From a virus, in IMG/VR virus record IMGVR_UViG_3300030450_003597, positions 1-52,299 of that record: a stretch of DNA of 52,299 nt; one strand, given 5' to 3'. The notes beneath the pieces were generated by a model. It saw only the letters and a program-made list of their open reading frames with translations, searched no databases and was not told the DNA's origin. This document shows, piece after piece, positions 39,688 through 48,919 of this stretch (its first letter is position 1; the number at the start of each line of letters is the position of its first letter). Both the position numbers and the translations under genes were made by a program.

Positions 39688-40385
39688 TATTCACTCCCTG
39701 CTTCACTCGTATCATCTATAAATCTTGATATTTCTTCTTGATAAGATTTTTCTAAACCTTGAATTTGAGATTGAACCATTTGTAAAATCTCTATGTCTTC
39801 TTCATCTTGAATTTGATTGCTAATATAGGCTTGTAAAATATTTATAGAGCTTTTTAATGCTATAGCATGTATCAAATTACTAGGTAAAAAATAAGAAGTA
39901 TTTAAAGCAGCTGATGCAATGCCAGTTAAATCGATTGAATCTGTAGCATATGAAAAATACCATATCTTTCCTTTTTGAGTTGCACCAGGCTCAGGTAAAA
40001 TTTTAAGAGTAGCTGCTCCTGCATTAGCACTGTCAAAATGATAAATAGGACTATATGCTGTTGCATAATATATACTATTAGAATCACCAGCTCTTGCAAA
40101 TACATCTCTATCTACATATAAACACTCTCTTTCAATCCCGCTACTATTAGAATCAATTCTTGTAACTTTTAAAATCTTCCTATCTTCTACTAACCATTCA
40201 GAATTAGATTCAAGTACTCCTGGAGTCTTAGAATACTTAAGCAATAAATCTTCAGAAATCATATCTGCTACTTCATTAAAAGCAGCATTAATAAGGTCTT
40301 TATAACTCAAATCAGGAGTTGTTGAATATTCAGCTCCTATTAAATCAGTTATTCTTTCTGCTATAGTTGAACCAGGTGTTGCCAT
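39687..40385 (-). CDS. Head-to-tail adaptor (232 aa)
   Basis: An N-terminal helical region (TIAERITDLIGAEY ... LINAAFNEVADMISEDLLLK), a beta core including YVDRDVF and a Pro/Gly-rich strand set (TLKILPEPGATQKGKIWYFS), and a long C-terminal helix (190-232) match the gp4/gp6-type adaptors that sit under the portal in P22-like phages. The stop overlaps the next gene and the start overlaps the tiny basic gene upstream. Confidence 0.55.
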   Translation of the reverse strand: MATPGSTIAERITDLIGAEYSTTPDLSYKDLINAAFNEVADMISEDLLLKYSKTPGVLESNSEWLVEDRKILKVTRIDSNSSGIERECLYVDRDVFARAGDSNSIYYATAYSPIYHFDSANAGAATLKILPEPGATQKGKIWYFSYATDSIDLTGIASAALNTSYFLPSNLIHAIALKSSINILQAYISNQIQDEEDIEILQMVQSQIQGLEKSYQEEISRFIDDTSEAGSE

Positions 40386-40498
40386 TATTTTTTACCTTTT
40401 TTCTTTAAATTTAATTTTCTTCTAATATCAGGCTTTACCTGGCTATGCCAAGGGTTCCCAATACTAGTTGAAAATCTATTTGCTAATTTCTTAGCCAT
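40385..40498 (-). CDS. Tiny basic protein (37 aa)
   Basis: The product MAKKLANRFSTSIGNPWHSQ continues to a Lys-rich end (RRKLNLKKKGKK). Stop and start overlap the flanking genes by one base each, so it is very probably translated. The basic composition fits a DNA- or RNA-contacting virion peptide. Function unknown. Confidence 0.5.
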   Translation of the reverse strand: MAKKLANRFSTSIGNPWHSQVKPDIRRKLNLKKKGKK

Positions 40499-40662
40499 TA
40501 TCTTGTACGTCTAGCTGTGCCTCTACTAGCATAAGTTGTAGATTTGGATTTTCTAGAACGAACTTTTTTAGTTTTTTTTATCTTTTTAGGCTTAGGAGTA
40601 GGTGTACTAGGTGCACTTACTCCAACTAAATTGATATTACTTCTTTGTTTCTTATCTCCCAT
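40498..40662 (-). CDS. Small Arg/Lys/Pro-rich protein (54 aa)
   Basis: GGAGAAATA precedes the ATG. The product has a short N-terminal segment and then a run of Lys, Arg, Pro, Ser and Thr (PTPKPKKIKKTKKVRSRKSK), a histone-tail-like composition. It is translationally linked to the next gene by a one-base overlap. It may neutralise packaged DNA or be an unstructured tail peptide; nothing decides this. Confidence 0.5.
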   Translation of the reverse strand: MGDKKQRSNINLVGVSAPSTPTPKPKKIKKTKKVRSRKSKSTTYASRGTARRTR

Positions 40663-40672
40663 TATTTCTCCT

Positions 40673-41698
40673 TTAATGTAACATTATAAATGTAGGCCAG
40701 AACTGATTATAAGCTGAAATTACAGTTTGTCCAGGCCCTGACATAAATTCAAATCTTATTTTAGCATATCCCATTCTTTGCGCAATAAGAGCAGAGTTTA
40801 AATCTGTAGAACCATCTCCACTTCCTCCAGTATCAGAAAAAGGAGAAGTGAGTTTAGAGGGAAAGTCCTCTGAGTTATATGTAAATGTATCTCCATCATA
40901 TGTAAATACAGTTCCAAATTTCCATCCTTCAGCTGCTTGTGGCTCAAATGTAGTAGCTGAAGCTGCAGCTGAATGGTCTGCTGTTGGATTTACGCTCCAC
41001 TCTAAAGCAACAGTAAGAGCTTCATTTCCAGCTATATCTTCAGCTGATGTAGCTTGCTGTAAAGCTTTTGTTGATGAAGCAATACCAGTAGGAGGATTAA
41101 CCACAGCTGTAATACTTCTCATATTTAAATTAGTAGGGATAGTCTCAGAATGAAAGGATATATTCTCTTGATAAGGAAGTCTCATAAATCCAAAGAAACC
41201 TCCATGATAAATCTTTCTTCTTTCCATAGTATCATAACTTGGTAATGTTATTTTATAAACATCCCCTTCATCAAATCCTAATTCATCTGGGATATATATA
41301 TTTACCCCTATATCTATCGTAATAGGAGTATTGGAAACAGCTGAACCTTCACTTGTTTTTACTATCCAATATCTACCATCTCCACTATGAGCACTAGCAT
41401 GAATTGTATCTATAGTAGTGCCTGCTAAATTCTTTTTAGTAACTATAAATCCATCTTCATTATTACTAGTTGCTTCATTTACAAAAGTTAATTCATAGTA
41501 AAAATCACAATTCACTGAATGTGTACAACTTCCATAAAGAGCTTGAGCCGAACTTCCAGTTGTTTGTGTGATATAAGTATTCCCATCTGTAGAGCCATCT
41601 CCATCAGCCAATCTACCTAAATGAAATTGGTCATAATAATATGGGAACCATTTTCCAGCTATTTGACTTGAATTACTTGCTATTAATACATTAGCCAT
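40673..41698 (-). CDS. Virion structural protein (341 aa)
   Basis: Beta-rich, Ser/Thr/Gly-rich and lacking Lys runs, this protein follows two decoration-type genes and precedes the connectors. Segments such as FDEGDVYKITLPSYD and YHGGFFGFMRLPY suggest jelly-roll strands. No catalytic motif is seen. A capsid decoration or head-fibre role is plausible. The start ATG lies 2 bases after the previous stop. Confidence 0.45.
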   Translation of the reverse strand: MANVLIASNSSQIAGKWFPYYYDQFHLGRLADGDGSTDGNTYITQTTGSSAQALYGSCTHSVNCDFYYELTFVNEATSNNEDGFIVTKKNLAGTTIDTIHASAHSGDGRYWIVKTSEGSAVSNTPITIDIGVNIYIPDELGFDEGDVYKITLPSYDTMERRKIYHGGFFGFMRLPYQENISFHSETIPTNLNMRSITAVVNPPTGIASSTKALQQATSAEDIAGNEALTVALEWSVNPTADHSAAASATTFEPQAAEGWKFGTVFTYDGDTFTYNSEDFPSKLTSPFSDTGGSGDGSTDLNSALIAQRMGYAKIRFEFMSGPGQTVISAYNQFWPTFIMLH

Positions 41699-41700
41699 AA

Positions 41701-42192
41701 TTAAGTATTATTATGCATAAATACATTAATTTTAATGTTATTCGCTACAGCAGTACAATTAGCATCACCTCCTGGTGTTAATGCAATTCTCATATAAGGC
41801 ATTACACCATAACTTTCAAAATCATAGATTCCAGAACCTATAACCTCGTCTTCAGAGCCACCACCAGCATTCCAAGCAGCTATTAAATCATATAATTTGA
41901 TATAATTAGTTCCATCTACAGAGCCTTCTATATCTACATCAACATTGTCAGCATCTGCAGTAATATCATTTAATGTAGCATTTAACATTACAGAGAAATT
42001 TCCATTTATAGCCCAATTAAAACTAGGTGTAACATGTTTAGAAGTACCATCAAGCCACATTAAACATTCATGTCTAACATAGCCATTTATACCACTTGCA
42101 CCTGTAGCTGTTTGAACAATACTAACATTAGAAGATGTATCTGGAGGATTACCTGTATTTGCTGCTATTGTAGTCCATTGACTATTTGCCAT
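41701..42192 (-). CDS. Capsid decoration-like protein B (163 aa)
   Basis: The segment IEGSVDGTNYIKL with a later YGVMPYMRIAL strand repeats the pattern found in the upstream gene (GSIDGKNWVMIG ... PWYRLSW). Both are small beta-sandwich proteins of similar length, so they look like diverged tandem paralogues. Proteins of this design bind the outside of capsids. AAGGAGATTTT is the ribosome site. No formal family is assigned. Confidence 0.5.
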   Translation of the reverse strand: MANSQWTTIAANTGNPPDTSSNVSIVQTATGASGINGYVRHECLMWLDGTSKHVTPSFNWAINGNFSVMLNATLNDITADADNVDVDIEGSVDGTNYIKLYDLIAAWNAGGGSEDEVIGSGIYDFESYGVMPYMRIALTPGGDANCTAVANNIKINVFMHNNT

Positions 42193-42213
42193 AAAATCTC
42201 CTTCTAAATTTGT

Positions 42214-42239
42214 GTAGAAGGGGCCGAAGCCCCATCTAC
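42214..42239 (-). terminator. UUCG-type hairpin between decoration genes
   Basis: On the minus strand, GTAGA-T-GGGGC, a TTCG loop, then GCCCC-T-TCTAC form an 11-position stem with one T-T mismatch. An AT-rich stretch follows but no long T-tract. In the strongly AT-rich background it stands out. It could be a partial terminator or an mRNA stability element reducing expression downstream of the capsid genes. Confidence 0.5.
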
Positions 42240-42259
42240 GTTATTAATTAAACTAACCA

Positions 42260-42766
42260 CTATGATGGGTCAGCACCTGCACCACCAACACTTATTCCAG
42301 CATTAGCTCCGCCAGATAAACCACCAACAAAGAAAACACCTTGCCAAGTAGTTACATCATCAGTTCCATCATTCCATGATAATCTATACCATGGTAAAGT
42401 GTAATCAGATAAATCAACTGTATAAAGTTGAACACCTGCTACATCAGGAGTAGTATCGTCATCTAATGATGAACCAATCATTACCCAGTTTTTACCATCT
42501 ATAGAGCCATCTAAATGAAAATCAGATGTAACATTAGCACCAGCTGTTGTAGTATTAAAACCAACAACAAGTTTCTTCCCATTTACTAAACTTCCAGGAA
42601 TACCTGGGCTAACAATCTCTGCATCAGTATCTGAAGGGTCTATAGTATTTGTAGTTAAATACATTACTCCACCTTCAGTTACCTCAGTCCATTTTCCATA
42701 AGCGCTATCATCAGGGTGACTAGTACCTTCAGTTATAGCTCCATTGCTTATACCTATTACTGCCAT
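42260..42766 (-). CDS. Capsid decoration-like protein A (168 aa)
   Basis: It follows the major capsid gene after a 15-base gap with a strong GGGAGGAT ribosome site. The protein is beta-rich with FHLDGSIDGKNWVMIG and LPWYRLSW strands and a Gly-rich end (GGLSGGANAGISVGGAGADPS). Shared motifs with the next gene suggest duplication. A position directly after the capsid gene is classic for decoration proteins. Confidence 0.55.
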   Translation of the reverse strand: MAVIGISNGAITEGTSHPDDSAYGKWTEVTEGGVMYLTTNTIDPSDTDAEIVSPGIPGSLVNGKKLVVGFNTTTAGANVTSDFHLDGSIDGKNWVMIGSSLDDDTTPDVAGVQLYTVDLSDYTLPWYRLSWNDGTDDVTTWQGVFFVGGLSGGANAGISVGGAGADPS

Positions 42767-42781
42767 GTATCTATCCTCCCC

Positions 42782-44173
42782 TTAAGAAAACTTAAGAATT
42801 GCGTGAGTTTCAGGAAGACTAATTTCCAAGCCAGCTTCAGTGATGATTTGGTCTTGTCTACCATCAACTCCGTTGTCCTGTACATTAGTTTCAATGAAAG
42901 TGTCTCGACTAACACCATTACCCGCTAGTGGTCTATAAGCTACATTCTTCATATCTATAGCTACTGCATAATCTTCCCATGGTCCTCTTAATAGAGGTTC
43001 AGCAACAAAATGCAAATTACCAAATATGGTATTAACAACTGTCACTGTATGCCCGAAAGCACCAGGAATAGATTCTACATCTAGTCTATATTGAGATGAA
43101 CCTACAGAATTATTTAAGAAGCTTCCGCTTCCAAGTTTGTTCAAGTAAGTAATAACTTTTCTAGAAGCTAGAACTAGTTTATTACCACTGTTACCAGACT
43201 CAGGAGCAAAGTAATCTTCCATTGCATCTAAGAAAGCATCGTAACCTGAAGAAGCATAAGACATATTATATACTTTACCATTAGATGAAGTAAAAGGAAC
43301 TATACCATGAGAATATCTGACAGCAGCACCACCAGCAGCAGCTTCTTGAGCCGCAGTAGTTATACCATCGCCAAATAACATAGCTTGTTCTATATCCATC
43401 TTATGTTCCATTAGTTTATCTTGCCATATTCTTTGAAACTCATTTGCAACGCCTCTATACTCTGTAGCAAGAGCTGTACCAGAGAAGATATTCATACCAG
43501 TTTTGAAGATTTGACAATATCCTTCTCTGTCATACATTGAATCTTCCCAACCAATAGGAGTATCAGTTCCTTCTGCCCATGCTGAGCCAATCACTTGACC
43601 TTTATTACCAGCTGAAAATACTGTACCAGTAGGTATTGTAGTTCCTACTGCTGAAAGCATTTCACCAGCAACATTGGTTTTACCATCATCAGTATCATGA
43701 GTTAGTGATGTTGTATCATCTGTTACACTAGTTCCAGTTTCAACTACAGCACTTTCATTAACTTTAAAACGATAAACATTTCCATCGTCAGCTTTAACAG
43801 CTAAAATGCAACCTGGTACGATAAATGGGCAATGAGAACCACTGCTTATTTTACCATACACATCATATTTTGCTTTTACTATTAAATCTTCACCAGAATC
43901 AAAGGCTCCACCATGCGATTCTGCGCCTGATGTAGTCAATGCTGTATGAATTTCAAAATTACGTCTTTGCCACTGATGTCTTTGCTCAAGAAATTTGAAC
44001 ACAGGGTCATTAGTAGCTTTTTTTGCCACCTTTGATAAATATACAAAGAAAGGACTTTGCATTGGAGCAAGTTCTGCAACTCTATCTCCAAAATTAAAGA
44101 CTCTTCTTGTGTTATCTAAGGAAGCTGTACCACTGCCTGTAGCCGAAGCTACATTACTATATACTTTTGACAT
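42782..44173 (-). CDS. Major capsid protein (463 aa)
   Basis: The order portal, scaffold, this gene, decoration is diagnostic. The length suits an HK97-fold shell protein. An N-terminal arm (1-35) precedes RVAELAPMQSPFFVYLSKVA, then an inserted beta domain with HCPFIVPGCILAVKADDGNV. A helix resembling the HK97 spine (EYRGVANEFQRIWQDKLMEH) lies near 240, and A-domain strands (NKLVLASRKVITYLNKLG, GHTVTVVNTIFG) follow. AAGGATG precedes the ATG. The fold is inferred from context and general strand/helix pattern rather than a specific family hit. Confidence 0.75.
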   Translation of the reverse strand: MSKVYSNVASATGSGTASLDNTRRVFNFGDRVAELAPMQSPFFVYLSKVAKKATNDPVFKFLEQRHQWQRRNFEIHTALTTSGAESHGGAFDSGEDLIVKAKYDVYGKISSGSHCPFIVPGCILAVKADDGNVYRFKVNESAVVETGTSVTDDTTSLTHDTDDGKTNVAGEMLSAVGTTIPTGTVFSAGNKGQVIGSAWAEGTDTPIGWEDSMYDREGYCQIFKTGMNIFSGTALATEYRGVANEFQRIWQDKLMEHKMDIEQAMLFGDGITTAAQEAAAGGAAVRYSHGIVPFTSSNGKVYNMSYASSGYDAFLDAMEDYFAPESGNSGNKLVLASRKVITYLNKLGSGSFLNNSVGSSQYRLDVESIPGAFGHTVTVVNTIFGNLHFVAEPLLRGPWEDYAVAIDMKNVAYRPLAGNGVSRDTFIETNVQDNGVDGRQDQIITEAGLEISLPETHAILKFS

Positions 44174-44245
44174 TGTATACCATCCTTAAAATTAGCCCTC
44201 CCTCAACTGTCTTTATTAGACCTTCGGGTAGAGCGATTAATTAAA

Positions 44246-45181
44246 TTACTTCCAAGGGTTTTTACTGTTAAAATTCCCTATCATTGTATCCATAATCTTA
44301 TCTTCAAAAGATGTTGTTTCAGCATTGGATTGTCCAGAAGGCATTACTCCCATAGGAGATGGTACTTGCTGAGCATTCTTTGTTTGCTGAAATGAATCAC
44401 TAGGAGCAGCCTGAGTTGGAACTGCTTGTTGTTGAGCTCCACCATTTTGCATCCTATATAATTGAACAAGATTATCGATTGTTATTGAACTAGGGTCAGA
44501 CATTTTAGACATGAAATCTACAGCTTCTGTTTCGCTCATACCATGATGCCCCATTATGTGAGATTTAACTTCAGCTTCTTGAGTAGCCATTTGTCGAGCT
44601 GCTTGTTGCTTTTTAGCTTCATTAACTCTGGCTTCTTCAATTTTGTTGAATTTCTCTTCCATAATAGCAGTTTGATATTGACTTTTTAAAGAATTGTATT
44701 CATTCATATCATCTCGCCATCCTTCTAGTTCATCTAAATACCTTGCACTTTCGCTAGAAGGGTCGCTGTAAGCTTCCTCTCTATTAAAAGTCCTAGGTCT
44801 TTTTGGTTTATCAGGAGCTGCAGGAAATTCCTCAACTTTAGGTTCAGCAGGTTGAGCAGGAGCTTCAGGTTGAACTGGAGCTACTTGCTGTTGCTTTACT
44901 TCTTCTAACTCATTTTTATACTTATCTGCTTGAGATTGCCAGTATTGATAACGAGTTGTATCATTATCTGTTTGAGTCTCTTCTTGAGTAGTTTCTTGCG
45001 TACTTACTTCAGGTTGTCCTTCCTTAGGAGCTGTTTCAGTATTTCCTTCATTACCAGTAGTAAAAGCACTTGCAGTATTATTATCAGAGCTCGGAGAACC
45101 AAATACAGCTTCTTCTAAAGAAGCATATTCTTGTGTGTTCTCTTGTGAGGTGTCTGATTGTATATTATCTTGCTGTGTCAT
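44246..45181 (-). CDS. Scaffolding-like protein (311 aa)
   Basis: The protein is Gln/Glu/Pro/Ala-rich and mostly disordered or helical: an acidic N terminus, a Pro-rich middle (PVQPEAPAQPAEPKVEEFPA), a coiled segment (EEKFNKIEEARVNEAKKQQA) and a basic last stretch. That is the usual composition of phage scaffolds, which fill the procapsid and leave before packaging. It overlaps the portal stop by one base and lies just ahead of the capsid gene. No protease motif is seen, so no separate maturation enzyme is evident. Confidence 0.65.
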   Translation of the reverse strand: MTQQDNIQSDTSQENTQEYASLEEAVFGSPSSDNNTASAFTTGNEGNTETAPKEGQPEVSTQETTQEETQTDNDTTRYQYWQSQADKYKNELEEVKQQQVAPVQPEAPAQPAEPKVEEFPAAPDKPKRPRTFNREEAYSDPSSESARYLDELEGWRDDMNEYNSLKSQYQTAIMEEKFNKIEEARVNEAKKQQAARQMATQEAEVKSHIMGHHGMSETEAVDFMSKMSDPSSITIDNLVQLYRMQNGGAQQQAVPTQAAPSDSFQQTKNAQQVPSPMGVMPSGQSNAETTSFEDKIMDTMIGNFNSKNPWK

Positions 45182-47403
45182 TATTTCTCTCCTTTAGCTG
45201 CTCCTTTTCCACCAGAAGGAGGTGAGCTTTGTTGTTTTGCAGATTCTCTAATCTGCTGTTTGATAGTGGACAAGTTATCGTCAAGTCGTTTTTCATAAAG
45301 GGTACCTGCAGACTTAGCTTTATTACTAACTTGGTCAAGGTCTCCTTTAAACTTCTCAACTTCAACTCTTTTTCTAAGATTTACTGCTTCACGGTCACGT
45401 GTTTGTAAATCTCCTTTAAGTTTTTTATTCTCTTCTTGAGATTGTTCTAATGCTTGTTGTAATTGCTGTATTATATCAGTCCTTTCCATTACACCTTCCA
45501 TATCAAAAACTTCTGTTTTCTTAAGAACTTCTTGTCTATCTATAATACCTTTTTGATATGCATCCATATAAAACTCAAGTTCAGCATATCTATTAGATGG
45601 TAGAGTAGACCCAGCTACTACAATAACATCATACTTACCTATAGTAATATCATTCATTACTTTGATTTCATCTGTTTTATCATCAACAAGCTTTTTATTT
45701 ATAACATATTCATTAATAGAATTGTTAGGTTGAACTACTCTAAATATCTTTTGACTAGTATATAGTTGCTGCATTAAAGGTATTGCCACTTGACCTACTC
45801 TAGTTAAAGAAGCTTCAATATCAGCTAGTTTAGACTTCATTTTTCTTTGACCAAATTCATCTATACTTATAGTTGCTTTATATGTTTGAGGAGCAGCTTG
45901 TGCGTTACCCATCATCATTTCATATAAACCTAAAGCATGGTCAATATCATTTTTAGCAGTAGTCTCATTTTGGTATAATTCATTAGGAAGAGGCGTGGGC
46001 TGAACTGGCATAGGAGCTCCATCTGTGGGGTCATAGGGGATTGCAACTCCAGGTTGAGCCCATTTCTCTTCAAAATCTTTCATATCAACACTTCCTTCAG
46101 GTACCAATATCTTAGTATTTGTACTTGTTGTAGCATGAGCTATTATCAAAGAACGTGTTTTATTAATGTATTCTTGTAATCCTTTAATCATCCTTACATC
46201 AGAAACTGGATAAGGAGTTCTAGTATGAACATTCATAATAGGAACTAAAGGATATTTATCTAAAGGTAAAATTCTTGAATATAAATGTTTATTCCCTACA
46301 ATAACACATTGTTTTACTTTTTTACTTGATATTTTAACTATATCAATCTCTCCACCTTCAATAAGCTGCATAAATGTTATTTGCTCTAATGATATTTCAG
46401 GTACTTCATTTTCAGCTAACTTTTCAGCTTCTTCTGGAGAATATCCAGCATATAATAATTCTTCACCTTTTTGTAGAAGAATTTCTTGTCTTTTTACAAT
46501 TAATTGTTCGTATAACTTAGTAGCATCTTGCTCACTAGTCATTATTTGTCCTTGGATAATCCAAGCTGGTCTTTCAGAGTAAATCTTATAAGCATCTTCA
46601 TCTAATAACTCTTCTTTACCAGAAAACTTTTCAAATGTTCTATATTCAGTTACATCAACTTTATAATATCTTTCATATCCTCTGATATAATTCTGATTAT
46701 CTAATCTACCTACATCTTCTGGGAATTGAACTTCACCATCATCTTCGCGTACGGTAGATGGAGCATTAAAATCAAATCGAGTGCCACTATCATCACCAGC
46801 ATTATCAATAGCCTTTTCATACATAGGCCACATCTTCTTAGCTTGGTCTTTAGTAAATAACTTAGATATGATTATATTTTCAGCATCATCAAAAAGCTTA
46901 TGACGACTATTAGGGTCTACATAAACATCTAATGGGTCTACATCATGAAAACAAACTTCGCCTTTCCCCATGTCCATCATAGGGTCTTGGTATACATGTA
47001 GATAACCTACACCCATAACGTAATAATCATCTACTGCTTGTCTTATAGCACTTCTTCCATCTGATATATCGTACATATAAGTCAAGAGAGCACTCATAAC
47101 CTGAGCAACCTTATTGTCAGAATCTTCTCTAGGAGCAGCTCTAAAAGAAGGTCTATTCGCAGTTAACATAGCTTTAGCAGATTCTACTGCTGGATGAACT
47201 CTATTTATAACAATAGGAGCTTGACCTCTAGATTCTAAGGTTTCTCTTTGTTCTGCAGTCCATTGTCTTCCAAGACGAAACTCTTTATCTTCTTTTGCCT
47301 GATTAGCCCAAGTGTCCCTCTTACTAGAGTACTTGTCAAATAGGTCTAAAGTTTCAGTGACTATGTTTTCTGCAGGTTTACCATCTTTTTTGGTATATGC
47401 CAT
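45181..47403 (-). CDS. Portal protein, P22-like (740 aa)
   Basis: The length and several segments fit the P22-type portal group: an opening helix (LDLFDKYSSKRDTWANQAKE), FRLGRQWTAEQ, PIVINRVHPAVESAKAML, YDISDGRSAIRQAVDDYYVM and DVDPLDVYVDPNS. The C-terminal part (about 610-740) is a long helical barrel segment ending in a Lys/Gln-rich tail. It forms the dodecameric vertex through which DNA is packed. It lies 16 bases downstream of the large terminase gene. Confidence 0.85.
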   Translation of the reverse strand: MAYTKKDGKPAENIVTETLDLFDKYSSKRDTWANQAKEDKEFRLGRQWTAEQRETLESRGQAPIVINRVHPAVESAKAMLTANRPSFRAAPREDSDNKVAQVMSALLTYMYDISDGRSAIRQAVDDYYVMGVGYLHVYQDPMMDMGKGEVCFHDVDPLDVYVDPNSRHKLFDDAENIIISKLFTKDQAKKMWPMYEKAIDNAGDDSGTRFDFNAPSTVREDDGEVQFPEDVGRLDNQNYIRGYERYYKVDVTEYRTFEKFSGKEELLDEDAYKIYSERPAWIIQGQIMTSEQDATKLYEQLIVKRQEILLQKGEELLYAGYSPEEAEKLAENEVPEISLEQITFMQLIEGGEIDIVKISSKKVKQCVIVGNKHLYSRILPLDKYPLVPIMNVHTRTPYPVSDVRMIKGLQEYINKTRSLIIAHATTSTNTKILVPEGSVDMKDFEEKWAQPGVAIPYDPTDGAPMPVQPTPLPNELYQNETTAKNDIDHALGLYEMMMGNAQAAPQTYKATISIDEFGQRKMKSKLADIEASLTRVGQVAIPLMQQLYTSQKIFRVVQPNNSINEYVINKKLVDDKTDEIKVMNDITIGKYDVIVVAGSTLPSNRYAELEFYMDAYQKGIIDRQEVLKKTEVFDMEGVMERTDIIQQLQQALEQSQEENKKLKGDLQTRDREAVNLRKRVEVEKFKGDLDQVSNKAKSAGTLYEKRLDDNLSTIKQQIRESAKQQSSPPSGGKGAAKGEK

Positions 47404-47419
47404 ATGCTTAATTTACGCA

Positions 47420-48919
47420 TTACATTGTCATCCAATCAAGAGTTTTCTTTGGATTTCTCCATTCATCTTCTGATAATTTAGCAAATTCTTTAACTCTACA
47501 TGGCTTTGCACCATCTAAAGCAGTCCAAATAGCATCCATTATATCATCATGCTTACCCTTCGGATAAGATAAAAACTCTTGTTGTGCTTTTATATCTTCT
47601 GGTCTAAAGAAGAACGTTCCTTTAGCAAACAATGGAACTAGCGATAATAACCTTTCTGATTTACTATTTCTTGGTTTTACACCAGATTCTAAACCTGGTA
47701 TATAAATATTTTCTTCTCTCATAAGTTCTCTAACCGCAGTTCTTAAAGCTTCTTGATACCCTACTGTCTCAACTTTAACTCTACGAGGTTTAAACTTTTT
47801 ATAAACATCTATTATCTTTTGAGGCTGTTCAGCTGGAGATATTCTATCTCTATAAATATCCACTATATATTTATTATTCTCATTATCAATAGCAATAGTG
47901 GTGATAACAAAGTAGTCAGCCCTAGTAGATAAAGAAGATGCAGGGTCCACTCCAGTATACAATTCCACCGGTCTTGTTTCTTCATTTTCTAATCCTTTAT
48001 TTTTAATTAGACAATTCTGACCTTGAATTCTATCATATTCATAATGATGCATTTTAATCCAATCTGGTTGGAAAGGAGCATCATCAGGAGATTGGGCTAT
48101 ATTCATGTATTCCTGATAGAATCCATTAATATTTCCTACGGACGAAAACTCGTCCTTTATGGCCAATATCCTTTCTCTAGGGAATCTCTCAGGCCAAATA
48201 CTTTTTTCATCTTCATTCCAAATAGAATACCAAAGAACATTCCATGCTGATGATTCTTTAGCCCAGCATAAGAAGCAATCTTCTGATATTACCGTACCAA
48301 TCATAGCGATTCTACCTTCATCTGATAATGAGGGTATAACAGCTTCTGTCATCCACTTTCTATTTTTAGCTCTAGCTTCAGGGGTATATGCATTAAGCTC
48401 TGATTCGAAATCATCTACTACAATTAAATTAGGACGAGTATCACCTTCTATAAAACCCCTAACTCTCTGACCTGTACCCACTGCTATAATACGAGTACCA
48501 TTAGCAAGTACTACATCTGTATGAGTCCATCTTCTAGCTGTATTTGGTCCCATATCTCCAAATATTTGTTTAAATCTATCGGAGTGAGTTAAATGATATT
48601 TAATTCTAGATAAGAAGTTTATAGATTGAGCTTGTGATTCTGATATTATAACCATAAATAAGTCTTCATCAGACTTTTTAAATGCTGCTTTCCAAAGAGG
48701 GAATATAAGTGTAGTAACAGTAGATTTTGCTGTACCTCTAGGTGCAGCTATTAAAACCCTACGTTTATCATCATTTGATAAATTTGCATACACCTCATTA
48801 TGGAATGGGGGTGTTGCTTTTTTAAGGGCAGTAGGAAAGCAATGCTTACCAAATAAAGCCATGTTGTTACGAAGCTTTTTAAGTGCTTGTAACTGCTCAT
48901 ATTTTTCCTCGTAATCCAC
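47420..48919 (-). CDS. Terminase large subunit (499 aa)
   Basis: The ATPase domain has Walker A APRGTAKST (59-67), Walker B NLIVVDDFESE (about 162-172) and a coupling segment IGTVISED. The nuclease domain has YTGVDPASS (about 318-326), with the metal Asp, and GKHDDIMDAIWTAL near 465, a typical RNase H-like C-terminal pair. It packages DNA into procapsids and cuts the concatemer. The start overlaps the small-terminase stop by one base. Confidence 0.93.
   Translation of the reverse strand: MDYEEKYEQLQALKKLRNNMALFGKHCFPTALKKATPPFHNEVYANLSNDDKRRVLIAAPRGTAKSTVTTLIFPLWKAAFKKSDEDLFMVIISESQAQSINFLSRIKYHLTHSDRFKQIFGDMGPNTARRWTHTDVVLANGTRIIAVGTGQRVRGFIEGDTRPNLIVVDDFESELNAYTPEARAKNRKWMTEAVIPSLSDEGRIAMIGTVISEDCFLCWAKESSAWNVLWYSIWNEDEKSIWPERFPRERILAIKDEFSSVGNINGFYQEYMNIAQSPDDAPFQPDWIKMHHYEYDRIQGQNCLIKNKGLENEETRPVELYTGVDPASSLSTRADYFVITTIAIDNENNKYIVDIYRDRISPAEQPQKIIDVYKKFKPRRVKVETVGYQEALRTAVRELMREENIYIPGLESGVKPRNSKSERLLSLVPLFAKGTFFFRPEDIKAQQEFLSYPKGKHDDIMDAIWTALDGAKPCRVKEFAKLSEDEWRNPKKTLDWMTM

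Noticed and set aside
45165-45365. Minus-strand ORF over the portal 3' end
   Set aside because: It is another frame of the portal/scaffold junction, has no ribosome site and its composition is unlike a protein's.
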